The notes below the pieces were generated by a model. It was given only the letters and a program-made list of their open reading frames with translations. It made no database searches and was not told where the DNA came from. Positions 1 through 8,649 of a stretch of 64,000 bases of DNA are shown here, one piece after another (within the stretch, counting starts at the first letter, position 1; each line of letters opens with the position of its first letter). The stretch comes from an uncultured Lachnospiraceae bacterium. Its GTDB lineage: Bacteria; Bacillota; Clostridia; Lachnospirales; Lachnospiraceae. The position numbers and the translations under genes were made by a program. The stretch covers positions 137,758 to 201,757 of the forward strand of contig CAJURQ010000002.1 of the NCBI GenBank assembly GCA_910588955.1, written 5' to 3'.

Positions 1-2003
1 ACTTTCGGATCGCTGCTCGTCCACACCGCCTCCGCCGGATCGGATTCCACATCGTCCACGTAGAATTTAAGCTGTTGTACCGCGGGATTTTCCGCGCCGT
101 AAACTTTGTTCAGGGAAATGCTCGTCTTGTCCAGTTTCAACACCGGATAGTAGGTATCGTTCGGCATATTATCGAAAACGGGAATCTTGAATACAAAAGC
201 ATTATTCAGGGAACCCGCATTCGTGTACATTTTTTTCGTGGTGGATGACTCACTTCTGGGCGCCTGAATATTCTGCATATACTGATGGTTATACACGCCA
301 TAGGAACTGTTCTTATTCACATTAAACTTTTCCAGATAAATCGTGTCCTGCCCTTTTAAAATGTAATTGTTTCCGATTGTGCCCGCGCCGCCTTCCAGAG
401 ACTTATAACGAGTATTCCAGCCCTTATTCTTTGCGTATGTTAAACCTTTCACAATCTTCTCCGTCGTGGAAGAACCGTTCACGCCCACATTGAAAAAGTT
501 ATAATACCCTTCGTAACCCGGATAGGTGCCGGAGATCAGCCCTGACGTTCCCTGTCCCTGCTCCTGATAGACACGGGATGCAAGGTGGATCGGGCTTAAC
601 TTCCTGCCCTTTCCTATCTCAAAGAAAGCCTTTGCATAGGTGCGCCCCGCCGAATCATCCGGAAGTTTCCCCTTCATAAAAGTGCCGTTTAAGAAAGTCT
701 GCACCGCAGATTCCGTGTGATAGGACGCGTTAAACGTCAACTGCTCAAACTGGAAAACATAAGTTTCCGTCAGAAAATTACGCGGGTCCATGTGGTATGC
801 CACCGCCGGCTGCGTCGCATAATTCCAGCCGCTCTCAGTGGGACAAGGCTTGCCGACCCAGCCTTTTTCCACGTTTGCGTTCGTTGCCTGAATCAGACTC
901 TTGTCCCCCATCTCCGCAGATACAGATGCATTAAAATCCAGCCCTGTCTTCATCGGCACAAAGATCCAATTCGGATGGGCGTCTTTCAGCTTTCTCAACT
1001 CAGCCTGATAAGACCCCGGAAAGGCGCTGATATCCGAAGTGTCCACCGCATAAGTCATCATGGAATAGGTTCGCATTCCATAAGCCGTATTTTCGTAAGT
1101 CTCCGCCCCCAATTCCAGAATCGGAAGCAGATATTCTTCCTCCCACGCCAGCCAATCCTCGTCGGAGTAGGCGAGATAATAGCTCTGCACATACCCTGTG
1201 CCTTCCGCGCCGTCCAGAAGATACTGCGCCTGATACCAGACGTCATCCTCCGTGATCTCCACACCCTTTATATATAATGTCTGCCCAATCTCAAGCGCTG
1301 CCGCCTTCCCGCTCTCCGCATCCGCCTCTTTGCGGACGTCGTAGGAATCCGTGTGATAGAGCAGCGCCATCAGCGGTTTCTCTGAAAGCAATGCGTCAAA
1401 GGCTTCCTTTGCCTGCCGTATCAACGCCTCCCGCTCTGCGTCCAGACTGTTCTCAGAAACGGAAGACAGGTCGTTCTCTGAGACGGAAGATACATCGTTC
1501 TCCGAAACCGAATCCACATCGTTTCCGGAAACCTGATCCGTTTCCTCCTCTTCCGTTCCGCTGTCACTTGGCGTTTCCTCCCCCGGATTCTGTATCTCCT
1601 CATCGCCGGGCTCCTGCGGTTCGCCCTCTACGGGTTCTCCGGTCTCCGTACTCTCTTCCGGATTCTGCGGTTCGCTTTCTTCTCCCGGGTTCTGTGGTTC
1701 TCCTTCCCCGGATTCTACGGGATTCTGTATCTCCCCATCGCCGGATTCTACGGGATTCTGTATCTCCCCATCGCCGGATTCTTCGCTCCCATCCGGATTC
1801 TCGGGCACATCTCCCGCTTCGGGTTCTCCTTTTCCGTTCGACTCCCCTTCCTCAAAAACCGTCGCCTCCACCTCCGGCTGCTCCGCCAGAACCGTCAACG
1901 GCGCACTCTCCACGCAGAGCGCGAGACAAAGCAGCAGCGCAAAAGCTCTGCCGCAGTTCTTTTTTCGTCTGTTTCTCCCCCGTCCCATCAAATGAAACGC
2001 CAT
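1..2003 (-). CDS. Secreted SH3/glucosaminidase cell-wall hydrolase (3' end beyond window)
   Basis: The reading frame is open from an ATG at 2003 to the window edge (667 codons, no stop), with an AGGAG site 9 nt before the ATG. Residues 1-40 form a signal peptide (basic start, hydrophobic core, VLA before the likely cut). Residues about 50-195 are an acidic Glu/Pro-rich linker with repeats. Residues about 215-280 look like a bacterial SH3 domain, and about 455-560 like a glucosaminidase domain (mannosyl-glycoprotein endo-beta-N-acetylglucosaminidase family, LytD-like), with the probable catalytic Glu481 in VYQEQG and a YYNFFNVG motif. An Ig-like (Big2-type) domain seems to begin near residue 620. 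It probably cuts peptidoglycan outside the cell. It lies past the terminator of the polysaccharide operon, so it is likely transcribed on its own. Confidence 0.85.
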   Translation of the reverse strand, partial: MAFHLMGRGRNRRKKNCGRAFALLLCLALCVESAPLTVLAEQPEVEATVFEEGESNGKGEPEAGDVPENPDGSEESGDGEIQNPVESGDGEIQNPVESGEGEPQNPGEESEPQNPEESTETGEPVEGEPQEPGDEEIQNPGEETPSDSGTEEEETDQVSGNDVDSVSENDVSSVSENDLSSVSENSLDAEREALIRQAKEAFDALLSEKPLMALLYHTDSYDVRKEADAESGKAAALEIGQTLYIKGVEITEDDVWYQAQYLLDGAEGTGYVQSYYLAYSDEDWLAWEEEYLLPILELGAETYENTAYGMRTYSMMTYAVDTSDISAFPGSYQAELRKLKDAHPNWIFVPMKTGLDFNASVSAEMGDKSLIQATNANVEKGWVGKPCPTESGWNYATQPAVAYHMDPRNFLTETYVFQFEQLTFNASYHTESAVQTFLNGTFMKGKLPDDSAGRTYAKAFFEIGKGRKLSPIHLASRVYQEQGQGTSGLISGTYPGYEGYYNFFNVGVNGSSTTEKIVKGLTYAKNKGWNTRYKSLEGGAGTIGNNYILKGQDTIYLEKFNVNKNSSYGVYNHQYMQNIQAPRSESSTTKKMYTNAGSLNNAFVFKIPVFDNMPNDTYYPVLKLDKTSISLNKVYGAENPAVQQLKFYVDDVESDPAEAVWTSSDPK
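1446..1535 (-). repeat. SVSEND-type peptide repeats in the hydrolase linker
   Basis: Residues about 157-186 of the secreted hydrolase contain four imperfect copies of an S-V-S-E-N-D type unit (VSGND, SVSEND, SVSEND, SVSENS). The unit recurs in phase in the DNA. Such repeats are common in extracellular proteins of Lachnospiraceae. They look like an extended spacer rather than a folded domain. Confidence 0.7.
1711..1776 (-). repeat. Two perfect 33-bp tandem repeats inside the hydrolase gene
   Basis: Positions 1711-1743 and 1744-1776 are identical 33-bp units, each coding the 11-residue unit ESGDGEIQNPV. Degenerate copies flank them. The unit length is a multiple of three, so changes in copy number would lengthen or shorten the linker without breaking the frame. 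Confidence 0.9.
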
Positions 2004-2066
2004 ATATCTCATCTCCTGTTATTTGGTTGCAATGTTATGTCTACCGCTTTGACCCCTATCATAACA

Positions 2067-2107
2067 TAAAAAAGAGAATTGACACAAGTAAATACTTGTC
2101 AATTCTC
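2067..2107 (-). terminator. Rho-independent terminator of the polysaccharide operon
   Basis: Read on the minus strand, GAGAATTGACA and TGTCAATTCTC form an 11-bp stem, with more pairing around a TTTA apex, followed directly by TTTTTT. The stem overlaps the TGA stop (2099-2101) of the membrane glycosyltransferase gene. The plus strand has no T tract, so it should act leftward only. It separates the long polysaccharide operon from the hydrolase gene that starts at 2003. Confidence 0.85.
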
Positions 2108-4051
2108 CAATAAATACTGTCCACTTCCAAATTCTGTACTTTTATTATAAATTTTGTCACCGATCTTCACCGGTTCCTCCGGCAGACCCCCGAACCAGAT
2201 AATACAGTCCGGCACGAAGTTCTCGTCCGCATAAACCGCCGTCCCATTATTTACCAAAACATGCTCCAGCCGACAGCCGTCCAGCATTTCCCAAAAGGGA
2301 TACTCAAAATCATCCGCCTTTAACAGATGAAGCCCTACTTCGTCATACTGCTTGGATTTTATCTGATCCGCCATCGGAAAATAGACCGCCATCTCATCAT
2401 ATCTTGCCGCAAAATAACCGTAGGGTCTGGTACGCGCCAGACCTTTCCAGACGTCGAAATGATACACGGAAAGGCTTACCGCCCCCAAAACACACAACAA
2501 ACTTATCATCCCGACAATTCCCCGGCGGAACATTCTTCCCCGTTTTCCTCCTGTTCCCATCTGAATCCCGGCGGCTGTCATGGGGCACAGAAGCGCCAGA
2601 TAACCAACCATGTACCTGCTCACATACGGTTCCCAGCGGAGTACCATGCAGAAAGCCGCAAAGGAAACCGATGCCGCCGCAAAATAGCCCCGGCAGCATC
2701 CCTGCCATTTATTTCTTCCAAAACCCAAAACTGCCCACAGGACGCAGAACAGAAACAGCCAGAGCGCCATCGGATTCACCGCTGTATCGTAGCCGTAATT
2801 CCCCGCCTCATGGAGCATATACGCCCTGCCATTTTCCGAAATGGACGCTGCATTCAGTTCCACATCTAAAAATGCCGCGGCTTTCTCTGCGAATACGGTA
2901 AAAATTTCGTGCCCGTTCTTCACAAACCGCGTAGGCAGGTTAAAGGACAGGTTTTTAATCATATTGACGAAAAGATACGAGGGCTGCAGCGTTCCCACAA
3001 GCTGCGCAGCTCCGGCGCTGGGGCTGGCGTACGCGCCAAAGCTCCTAAAGTTCCTCAGAATTTCCGGGGCTAACGGCAATGCCACAAAAGGCAGCGCACT
3101 GAAAAAAATCCCTGCCAAATCCCGCAGTCTGTCCTTTCTTCTGATGCACACGATAAGCAGCCACACGGCGAAAAACACCATTCCCACACAGACCGAAGGC
3201 TTCGCCAGATATCCCCATGCCACACAAAGCCCCATCGTACCTACGCGGCAGACCGTAATTTTTTCAAACCGCATCGGCTTTTTCACATCCACATAGTCAA
3301 GCAGCCTGTAAACAAAGAACAACAACCAAACCGCCGCAAAATTATCCACCTGCGTCGTCAGCGCCTCCGCATAAGCGATAGGCATAGTCATAAACAAAAG
3401 CATCGCCAGAAAGCGGCATACTTTTCCACAGGAAAGCCGCCCCGCGATCGCTCCCACCATCACTGCACAGGTGATATACGACATCCCCTGCAGGAGATTG
3501 AAAAGCCAATCATGCCCCCTGCAAAAAATATAGACATGCAGATTTACAAATTCCGCCAGCACCGGGCTGGAAACCTGCCTGATACAATTTGTCGCATAAT
3601 GCGCCACTGAACGATTCTGCGCCCAGTAGGCAATTCTTGGCAGATGGTAAGTCATAGAATCCCAGTTGTGCGGTGTTGTAATCAAAGACAAGCTAAGAAC
3701 CACAAGACCTATTATCAAAAGAATCACATTGTATGGCGCTTCTCTGACTGCCTTCCAGCCACGTCTGCCCATTGCCCGCACATTCTGCAAGGCAGACTTC
3801 ACCTTAATCCCCATCTTCCTCGCCTGCATCGCAAGCAGAAACAAGAGCAGCACATCAAACGCGCCCCAGACCACAAAAAGAAAGCGGAAACGCAAGGCGT
3901 GTCCCACTGACAGCGCCTCCGTAACCGCGAACAGAAAAAGCATCCACAGACAACATGCCTCCATATAAGTACCGATGCAAGCGTCCTCTATGTTCTTTCT
4001 CTTTTTATAAACATAAATATTGCCATACAACGCTACCACCGCAAGCAGCAT
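2099..4051 (-). CDS. GT-C membrane glycosyltransferase, GT39-like (650 aa)
   Basis: A polytopic membrane protein with about a dozen hydrophobic helices. The first large loop has an acidic motif, HNWDSMTYHLPR, as in GT-C enzymes of the PMT/ArnT type, where an Asp in this loop acts in catalysis. Such enzymes move a sugar from a polyprenyl-phosphate donor to an acceptor outside the membrane. The start at 4051 has AGGAG about 7 nt upstream. The gene follows DUF4956 by 9 bp and is the last gene before the terminator. The polyprenyl-phosphate sugar could come from one of the Dpm1-like GT2 enzymes in this window. Substrate is unknown. Confidence 0.75.
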   Translation of the reverse strand: MLLAVVALYGNIYVYKKRKNIEDACIGTYMEACCLWMLFLFAVTEALSVGHALRFRFLFVVWGAFDVLLLFLLAMQARKMGIKVKSALQNVRAMGRRGWKAVREAPYNVILLIIGLVVLSLSLITTPHNWDSMTYHLPRIAYWAQNRSVAHYATNCIRQVSSPVLAEFVNLHVYIFCRGHDWLFNLLQGMSYITCAVMVGAIAGRLSCGKVCRFLAMLLFMTMPIAYAEALTTQVDNFAAVWLLFFVYRLLDYVDVKKPMRFEKITVCRVGTMGLCVAWGYLAKPSVCVGMVFFAVWLLIVCIRRKDRLRDLAGIFFSALPFVALPLAPEILRNFRSFGAYASPSAGAAQLVGTLQPSYLFVNMIKNLSFNLPTRFVKNGHEIFTVFAEKAAAFLDVELNAASISENGRAYMLHEAGNYGYDTAVNPMALWLFLFCVLWAVLGFGRNKWQGCCRGYFAAASVSFAAFCMVLRWEPYVSRYMVGYLALLCPMTAAGIQMGTGGKRGRMFRRGIVGMISLLCVLGAVSLSVYHFDVWKGLARTRPYGYFAARYDEMAVYFPMADQIKSKQYDEVGLHLLKADDFEYPFWEMLDGCRLEHVLVNNGTAVYADENFVPDCIIWFGGLPEEPVKIGDKIYNKSTEFGSGQYLLEN

Positions 4052-4060
4052 ATCTATCTC

Positions 4061-4741
4061 CTATACTCTGCACTCTCCGTCATGGGAAATGCAGTTAATC
4101 TGCGTCAGACATTTGATCTTGGAAAGCGACTCCAAAAGTTCTTCCTTCTGCGCCGTCTTCATCTCAATGATCAGTTCCGCCTCGCCGTTTTTGATACATC
4201 TGGATTTTTCCTTATGATACTTGCAGTTTCCCTTCAGAAGCTTTTCCAGATCCTCGTAGTCGATATCCGTCGCCACAGCCCGCAGCACCAACAGATCCGG
4301 CGCTTTCGCATTGGGCACCAGATCCAGCGCCAGAAGAAGGACCGTCATTACGATACAAAGCACAAAAGAGAGCATATATAACCCGACACCCACGATAATG
4401 CCCGCACTGATCGACCAGAACAGATACAGAAGATCCATCGGGTTTTTTACCGCGTTACGGAAACGGACGATGGACAGCGCGCCCACCATACCGAGCGAAA
4501 CAAGCAGGTTCGACTGCATGGCAATCATAATCGCCGCCACGATAATCGGCATACCCGCAAGCGTCACATTCAAGTCCTTGGAATAGAAAGCCGACTTGGA
4601 GGAAAACTTGTACACCGCAAAAATATACAGTCCCACAAGAGCCGCAATGACCAGCAGCAGCAAAATGCCTTTCACGGAAAGATTCGTGCCGCCTCCCAGG
4701 CTTTCATATACACTGTTTTTGATTACATCCTTAATTGACAT
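4061..4741 (-). CDS. DUF4956 domain membrane protein
   Basis: 226 residues, with four or five hydrophobic segments in residues 20-150 and a soluble C-terminal half with an alternating charged pattern (about 155-226). The segment LVSLGMVGALSIVRFRNAVKNP is typical of DUF4956. This family is commonly encoded beside VTC-domain and CotH-family proteins. Here VTC lies 24 bp upstream, and a CotH gene lies at the far end of the window. Function is not established; a role in anchoring or gating the VTC product is only inference. Confidence 0.8.
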   Translation of the reverse strand: MSIKDVIKNSVYESLGGGTNLSVKGILLLLVIAALVGLYIFAVYKFSSKSAFYSKDLNVTLAGMPIIVAAIMIAMQSNLLVSLGMVGALSIVRFRNAVKNPMDLLYLFWSISAGIIVGVGLYMLSFVLCIVMTVLLLALDLVPNAKAPDLLVLRAVATDIDYEDLEKLLKGNCKYHKEKSRCIKNGEAELIIEMKTAQKEELLESLSKIKCLTQINCISHDGECRV

Positions 4742-4765
4742 GGTCGTTCTCCTTTAATGTATTGT

Positions 4766-5452
4766 TTATAACGCCGCACATTCCCGGCATAATTGGTACT
4801 TTGAATACGCTGACTGCCGCATACTGCCCGTTTCCAAAAGCTGCAGCAAAAAGCCCGGTACAAATTCATCGTACTTCACTTCTAACACTTTATCATATTC
4901 CCGCAAAAAATCATAGCTGATATCCCGCTGTCCAAACATCTGTGTCTGGCTGCTCGCGCGCACATTGCGATCAAAAGTAATCCGCACGTTACCCGGTTCA
5001 TACACATAGGCTTTTCGCTCATAGGCGACAATCACCTTCGGGCGAAGCCCCTGCGTCCGGATCGCAAGATTGAAAAGAGTCGCCGGATCTTCCGCAGACG
5101 CGCTGTCCTCAATGCATTCCCCCCGCATCAGGCTCTCCATCTGCTCTCTCGTGATCGTCTTGGACCTCTTTAAAATGCGGTTATCCCTCTTGGTTTTTAC
5201 CTCCAGTTTAATCACATCCAGCGAGTCGTTATAAATCCGAATCCGGTATTTGTTCCTCCGATTTACGCCGTCCACCGTATCCCGCAGACAGGAATCCGTC
5301 AAATCATCAAAATAAAGGCTCGTGATACGGTACCCTTCCGGACCGCCCTCATTGATATCCGGCTTTAGCACAGCTTCCATACGCGACTGAAGCATGATAA
5401 GCTGCATATCCGTACAGCCGTATTTATCTTCCACCCGATACATCGTTTTCAT
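4766..5452 (-). CDS. VTC-domain protein (polyphosphate polymerase family)
   Basis: 228 residues forming one VTC (CYTH-like tunnel) domain. It shows the alternating basic/acidic strands expected of the fold: EDKY near the start, then YRIRIY, IKLEVKTK, RKAYVYEP, ITFDRNVR and VLEVKYDE. In yeast Vtc4 this domain polymerises inorganic polyphosphate from ATP; bacterial stand-alone copies are usually annotated as polyphosphate polymerase domain proteins. No membrane segment is visible, so it is probably cytoplasmic and works with the DUF4956 membrane protein just downstream. A 44-bp piece of this gene is duplicated at 7196-7239. Confidence 0.8.
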   Translation of the reverse strand: MKTMYRVEDKYGCTDMQLIMLQSRMEAVLKPDINEGGPEGYRITSLYFDDLTDSCLRDTVDGVNRRNKYRIRIYNDSLDVIKLEVKTKRDNRILKRSKTITREQMESLMRGECIEDSASAEDPATLFNLAIRTQGLRPKVIVAYERKAYVYEPGNVRITFDRNVRASSQTQMFGQRDISYDFLREYDKVLEVKYDEFVPGFLLQLLETGSMRQSAYSKYQLCRECAAL

Positions 5453-5475
5453 TTTCCTCCAGCATCAATCGAAGT

Positions 5476-6405
5476 CTACATCACCCTTCTAAAATATTCT
5501 ATCGTTCTTTCCAACCCCTGTTCCAAATCAATAACAGGACGCCATCCCAATTTTTCCTTCGCCAAATCAATCACGGGCTGTCTTTGTGTCGGATCGTCAC
5601 TCGGCAGAGGTTCAAAAACCAATTCTGACTTTGACCCGGTCATCTCTATAATCTTCTGCGCCAATTCCAGCATCGTAAACTCTCCCGGATTTCCGATGTT
5701 CACAGGACCGATAAAATCTTCGCAGTTCATCATCCGTATCATGCCGTCGATCAAATCATCCACATAGCAGAAACTCCTCGTCTGCATTCCGTCACCGTAT
5801 ATCGTGATGTTCTCCCCCTTAAGCGCCTGAACTATAAAGTTTGAAACCACCCGTCCGTCATTCTTATTCATCCGCGGACCATACGTATTGAATATTCGGA
5901 TCACGCGTATGTCGACTTTATGCTGGCGGTAATAATCAAAAAAGAGGGTTTCTGCCATTCGTTTTCCCTCATCATAGCAGGAACGAAGCCCTATCGGATT
6001 CACACATCCGCGATAAGTCTCCGGCTGCGGATGCACTTCCGGATCCCCGTATACCTCGGATGTGCTCGCCTGAAGTATCCTTGCCTTCACGCGCTTGGCA
6101 AGTCCCAACATATTAAATGCCCCGTGAATGCTCGTCTTCGCTGTCTTTATAGGATTATACTGGTAATGGACCGGACTTGCCGGACATGCCAGATTATAGA
6201 TCTGATCTACCTCCACATAAAGAGGCTCTGTTATATCATGGCGGATAAACTCAAAATACGGATTGGACAGGAGGTGCCTGATATTATCCTTGCTCCCTGT
6301 AAAGAGATTGTCCGCACAGATCACATCATTTCCTTCTTCAATCAATCTGTCACACAAATGAGATCCGAGAAATCCTGCGCCTCCCGTTACCAATACCCTT
6401 TTCAT
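5476..6405 (-). CDS. uxs: UDP-glucuronate decarboxylase (UDP-xylose synthase)
   Basis: 309 residues, an extended short-chain dehydrogenase. It has the NAD-binding GGAGFLG at 8-14, the SDR active-site pair Tyr144/Lys148 (CYDEGKR) and the family hallmarks LACPASPVHYQYNPIKT and TSEVYGDP that separate UXS from other sugar epimerases. It converts UDP-glucuronate to UDP-xylose with internal NAD cycling in the cytoplasm. This suggests xylose, or a pentose made from it, in the glycan. No UDP-glucose dehydrogenase is present in the window, so UDP-glucuronate must come from elsewhere. Confidence 0.88.
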   Translation of the reverse strand: MKRVLVTGGAGFLGSHLCDRLIEEGNDVICADNLFTGSKDNIRHLLSNPYFEFIRHDITEPLYVEVDQIYNLACPASPVHYQYNPIKTAKTSIHGAFNMLGLAKRVKARILQASTSEVYGDPEVHPQPETYRGCVNPIGLRSCYDEGKRMAETLFFDYYRQHKVDIRVIRIFNTYGPRMNKNDGRVVSNFIVQALKGENITIYGDGMQTRSFCYVDDLIDGMIRMMNCEDFIGPVNIGNPGEFTMLELAQKIIEMTGSKSELVFEPLPSDDPTQRQPVIDLAKEKLGWRPVIDLEQGLERTIEYFRRVM

Positions 6406-6456
6406 TTTGTCCTTTTCCTTTCTGTTAGAAATCCTGCCGTCTCCGCTTTCGTATTA

Positions 6457-7152
6457 TCAGCGATACTTCCAGATCACATAGAGCGCCCGCAGTCCGTCTT
6501 TAAATCCAATCTTTTTCCCCTCTTGGTTTGTCCTCGGATAATAGGAAATCGGCACTTCATGTATCCTTATACGCTTTTTAGAAATTTTCGCCGTAATTTC
6601 CGGTTCAAACCCAAAGCGGTTTTCTTCAATATCAACTGACTGGATAATCTCTCTTTTGAACGCTTTATAGCATGTCTCCATATCCGTAAGCTTCTGATGC
6701 GTAAAGATGTTGGAAAACTTAGTGAGCACCAGATTCGCCATTCTGTTTGCAAAATAGCCCTTACGCCGCTGATTCAGGAATCTCGAACCGTAAACCACCC
6801 TTGCCTTCCCCGCAAAAATCGGTTCGACAACCCGGGGATATTCCATCGGATCATATTCAAGATCCGCGTCCTGAATAATCACTACGTCTCCCGTCGCCGC
6901 CTGAAAACCGGTGCGAAGCGCAGCCCCTTTACCCCCGTTCCTCTCATGGTAAATAACCCGGCTCACAAGCGGTTCAACCGTATCACTCAGAACCCGCCTG
7001 CTGTTATCTGTAGAGCAGTCATCTACAATAATAATTTCCTTATTCTGTATCGGTGACTGCAGCACTTTCTCTACAATTGTCTGAATGTTATTTTCCTCAT
7101 TGTAACAAGGTATGATGATTGACAACTTCTTTGCATTTGCTTTCTCATTCAT
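6457..7152 (-). CDS. GT2 glycosyltransferase, Dpm1/polyprenyl-phosphate sugar synthase type
   Basis: 231 residues with a GT-A fold. LSIIIPCYNEENN opens the domain; DDCSTD and DADLEYDP (about residue 93) are the nucleotide- and metal-binding motifs. It ends without transmembrane helices, as in soluble Dpm1-like enzymes that load a sugar onto undecaprenyl phosphate at the inner membrane face. It lies between a GT-C gene (7248-8648) and uxs, so it may feed a GT-C enzyme. The best Shine-Dalgarno (AGGAG) is about 13 nt from the ATG, which is long. Sugar specificity cannot be read from sequence. Confidence 0.75.
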   Translation of the reverse strand: MNEKANAKKLSIIIPCYNEENNIQTIVEKVLQSPIQNKEIIIVDDCSTDNSRRVLSDTVEPLVSRVIYHERNGGKGAALRTGFQAATGDVVIIQDADLEYDPMEYPRVVEPIFAGKARVVYGSRFLNQRRKGYFANRMANLVLTKFSNIFTHQKLTDMETCYKAFKREIIQSVDIEENRFGFEPEITAKISKKRIRIHEVPISYYPRTNQEGKKIGFKDGLRALYVIWKYR

Positions 7153-7195
7153 TTTTATGGCACATCTCCTTGCGTTTGATATGGTTAACGTTGTC

Positions 7196-7239
7196 CTTCA
7201 CTTCTAACACTTTATCATATTTCCACCCAAAATCATAGC
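7196..7239. repeat. 44-bp duplicate of internal VTC gene sequence
   Basis: The intergenic stretch 7196-7239 matches 4874-4917 inside the VTC gene: 26 bp are identical (7196-7221) and the rest has four mismatches. Read on the minus strand it codes YDKVLEVK in phase, as in the VTC protein. It is a scar of a second VTC copy or of a recombination event. Confidence 0.8.
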
Positions 7240-7247
7240 AAATATTT

Positions 7248-8648
7248 TTACCGGCATCCGCGGCACACCATTCCCGCTATATCTCTGATTGTATTCCAAT
7301 CCGCCCCATCCGGCGGAAGCACCCTGTGCCAATATGCCGCCATACAAGTTAGACTCCACGCAATACATATTCCGCAGTACCCGTAAACCCCTGCCGCAGT
7401 CAGCCGATATCCACGGCTTTGCCTTTTCCCCTGTTCCTCTACCCGCTCAAACACACAGGCGATAAAAACGGCAAACAGCCCCATAAAATCAACAACAACT
7501 CTCTGTCCGAAAGAGCCTCCGTAATACCACATCCACCATGTGCTGGACACATAAACGATCAGCAAAAAAAATACTACCAATCCCGTGTACAGCCTTTCCC
7601 TCCTCCTGAATGCGATGATCATACCGATCACGGAAAGAAGCAGAACCGGGCTCCAGAAAAACAACCCTTTTCTCACACTGAACAAAAAATTACCCAGCTG
7701 CGGGGCAAGCCAGTAAAAGGATTCCCCTCCATAGGAATACAAAAACCAATGTCCCGTAGCTGCGTGCCAGTACAGAAGCTGTGGAAACAGCGTCACAACA
7801 CCTGTCACGATAATCGGAACAGCCCTGATCGGTTTCAAAATGACAGCCGCCCTGTTCTTAAACGTTTCCCAGTTCCTGACTCCATAAAACACATAAGTGA
7901 GTACAAACAAAATATTGGTATTGCGACACATAAAAATCAGCCCTGCCAGAAAGCCAAAAACGCAGGTCTGCCATACCTTATTTTTTCCCTCTTTATCCCT
8001 CTCCTCATACCAGCACAGGTAGTAAAGGAACAAATTAAACAGAAAATAAGAATAGACATGGGAAAAACAAGCATCGTAAGAAGCGTAATGAAACAGATTC
8101 GTCCCATAAGTAATCACGATACACGAAAGCAGCGACACCCGTCCCGAAAAGCCAAGATATCCCTTCAGCAGCCTGTATAACAGGACCGTTCCCGCCGCCC
8201 AATAACATACGCCGCCAAAAAGTATCATGTACTGATATAAATTGGAATATCCGGTTGCCGTCACGCTTCCCGTCAGCGCGTCCCGCAGAAGAGAAATCAG
8301 GTGCGCTGCGAAGAAAAACGGGCTTTCCATAATGGCAACCCCCACAGGATATTTGTTGACAAGACCACCCGACGCCTGTACCAGTTTCAAGCTGTGTTCC
8401 CAGCCCCCGGCTTCGATAAACCCGAAGGTGAAGTCCCCATAAAGCAGCGCCGGTAAATACGCAAAATATCCAAACCCGTCAGAATACACCTTCGGCGCAT
8501 TCAAAACTTTCACATGATATACCCAGACAACACTCACCAACATAAAAAAAACCGTTATGATAAGAAAGGCGGCAAACGCTTTTTCCTGCCATACCCAATC
8601 CCACATTTTTTTTATGAAATTGTTATCATTTTTTCTTTTTTCTCTCAT
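7248..8648 (-). CDS. Polytopic membrane protein, probable GT-C glycosyltransferase
   Basis: 466 residues with about ten hydrophobic helices. After the first helix comes a luminal-type loop with YSDGFGYFAYLPALL, which resembles the acidic first-loop motif of GT-C enzymes. The family is not recognised with certainty. The ATG at 8648 follows the stop of rfbG almost directly (stop at 8650), so translation is probably coupled. Position next to a Dpm1-like GT2 supports a lipid-linked sugar donor. Alternative: a Wzy-like polymerase, but the first-loop acidic motif argues for GT-C. Confidence 0.55.
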   Translation of the reverse strand: MREKRKNDNNFIKKMWDWVWQEKAFAAFLIITVFFMLVSVVWVYHVKVLNAPKVYSDGFGYFAYLPALLYGDFTFGFIEAGGWEHSLKLVQASGGLVNKYPVGVAIMESPFFFAAHLISLLRDALTGSVTATGYSNLYQYMILFGGVCYWAAGTVLLYRLLKGYLGFSGRVSLLSCIVITYGTNLFHYASYDACFSHVYSYFLFNLFLYYLCWYEERDKEGKNKVWQTCVFGFLAGLIFMCRNTNILFVLTYVFYGVRNWETFKNRAAVILKPIRAVPIIVTGVVTLFPQLLYWHAATGHWFLYSYGGESFYWLAPQLGNFLFSVRKGLFFWSPVLLLSVIGMIIAFRRRERLYTGLVVFFLLIVYVSSTWWMWYYGGSFGQRVVVDFMGLFAVFIACVFERVEEQGKRQSRGYRLTAAGVYGYCGICIAWSLTCMAAYWHRVLPPDGADWNTIRDIAGMVCRGCR

Positions 8649-8649
8649 T

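Noticed and set aside
1711..1776. Tandem repeats as a possible CRISPR array
   Set aside because: The 33-bp units are adjacent without spacers and code an in-frame peptide repeat.
1277..2113. Plus-strand 278-codon frame rich in Pro, Ser and Arg
   Set aside because: It is antisense to the acidic repeat linker of the secreted hydrolase, whose minus-strand frame has a signal peptide, known domains and a good ribosome site.
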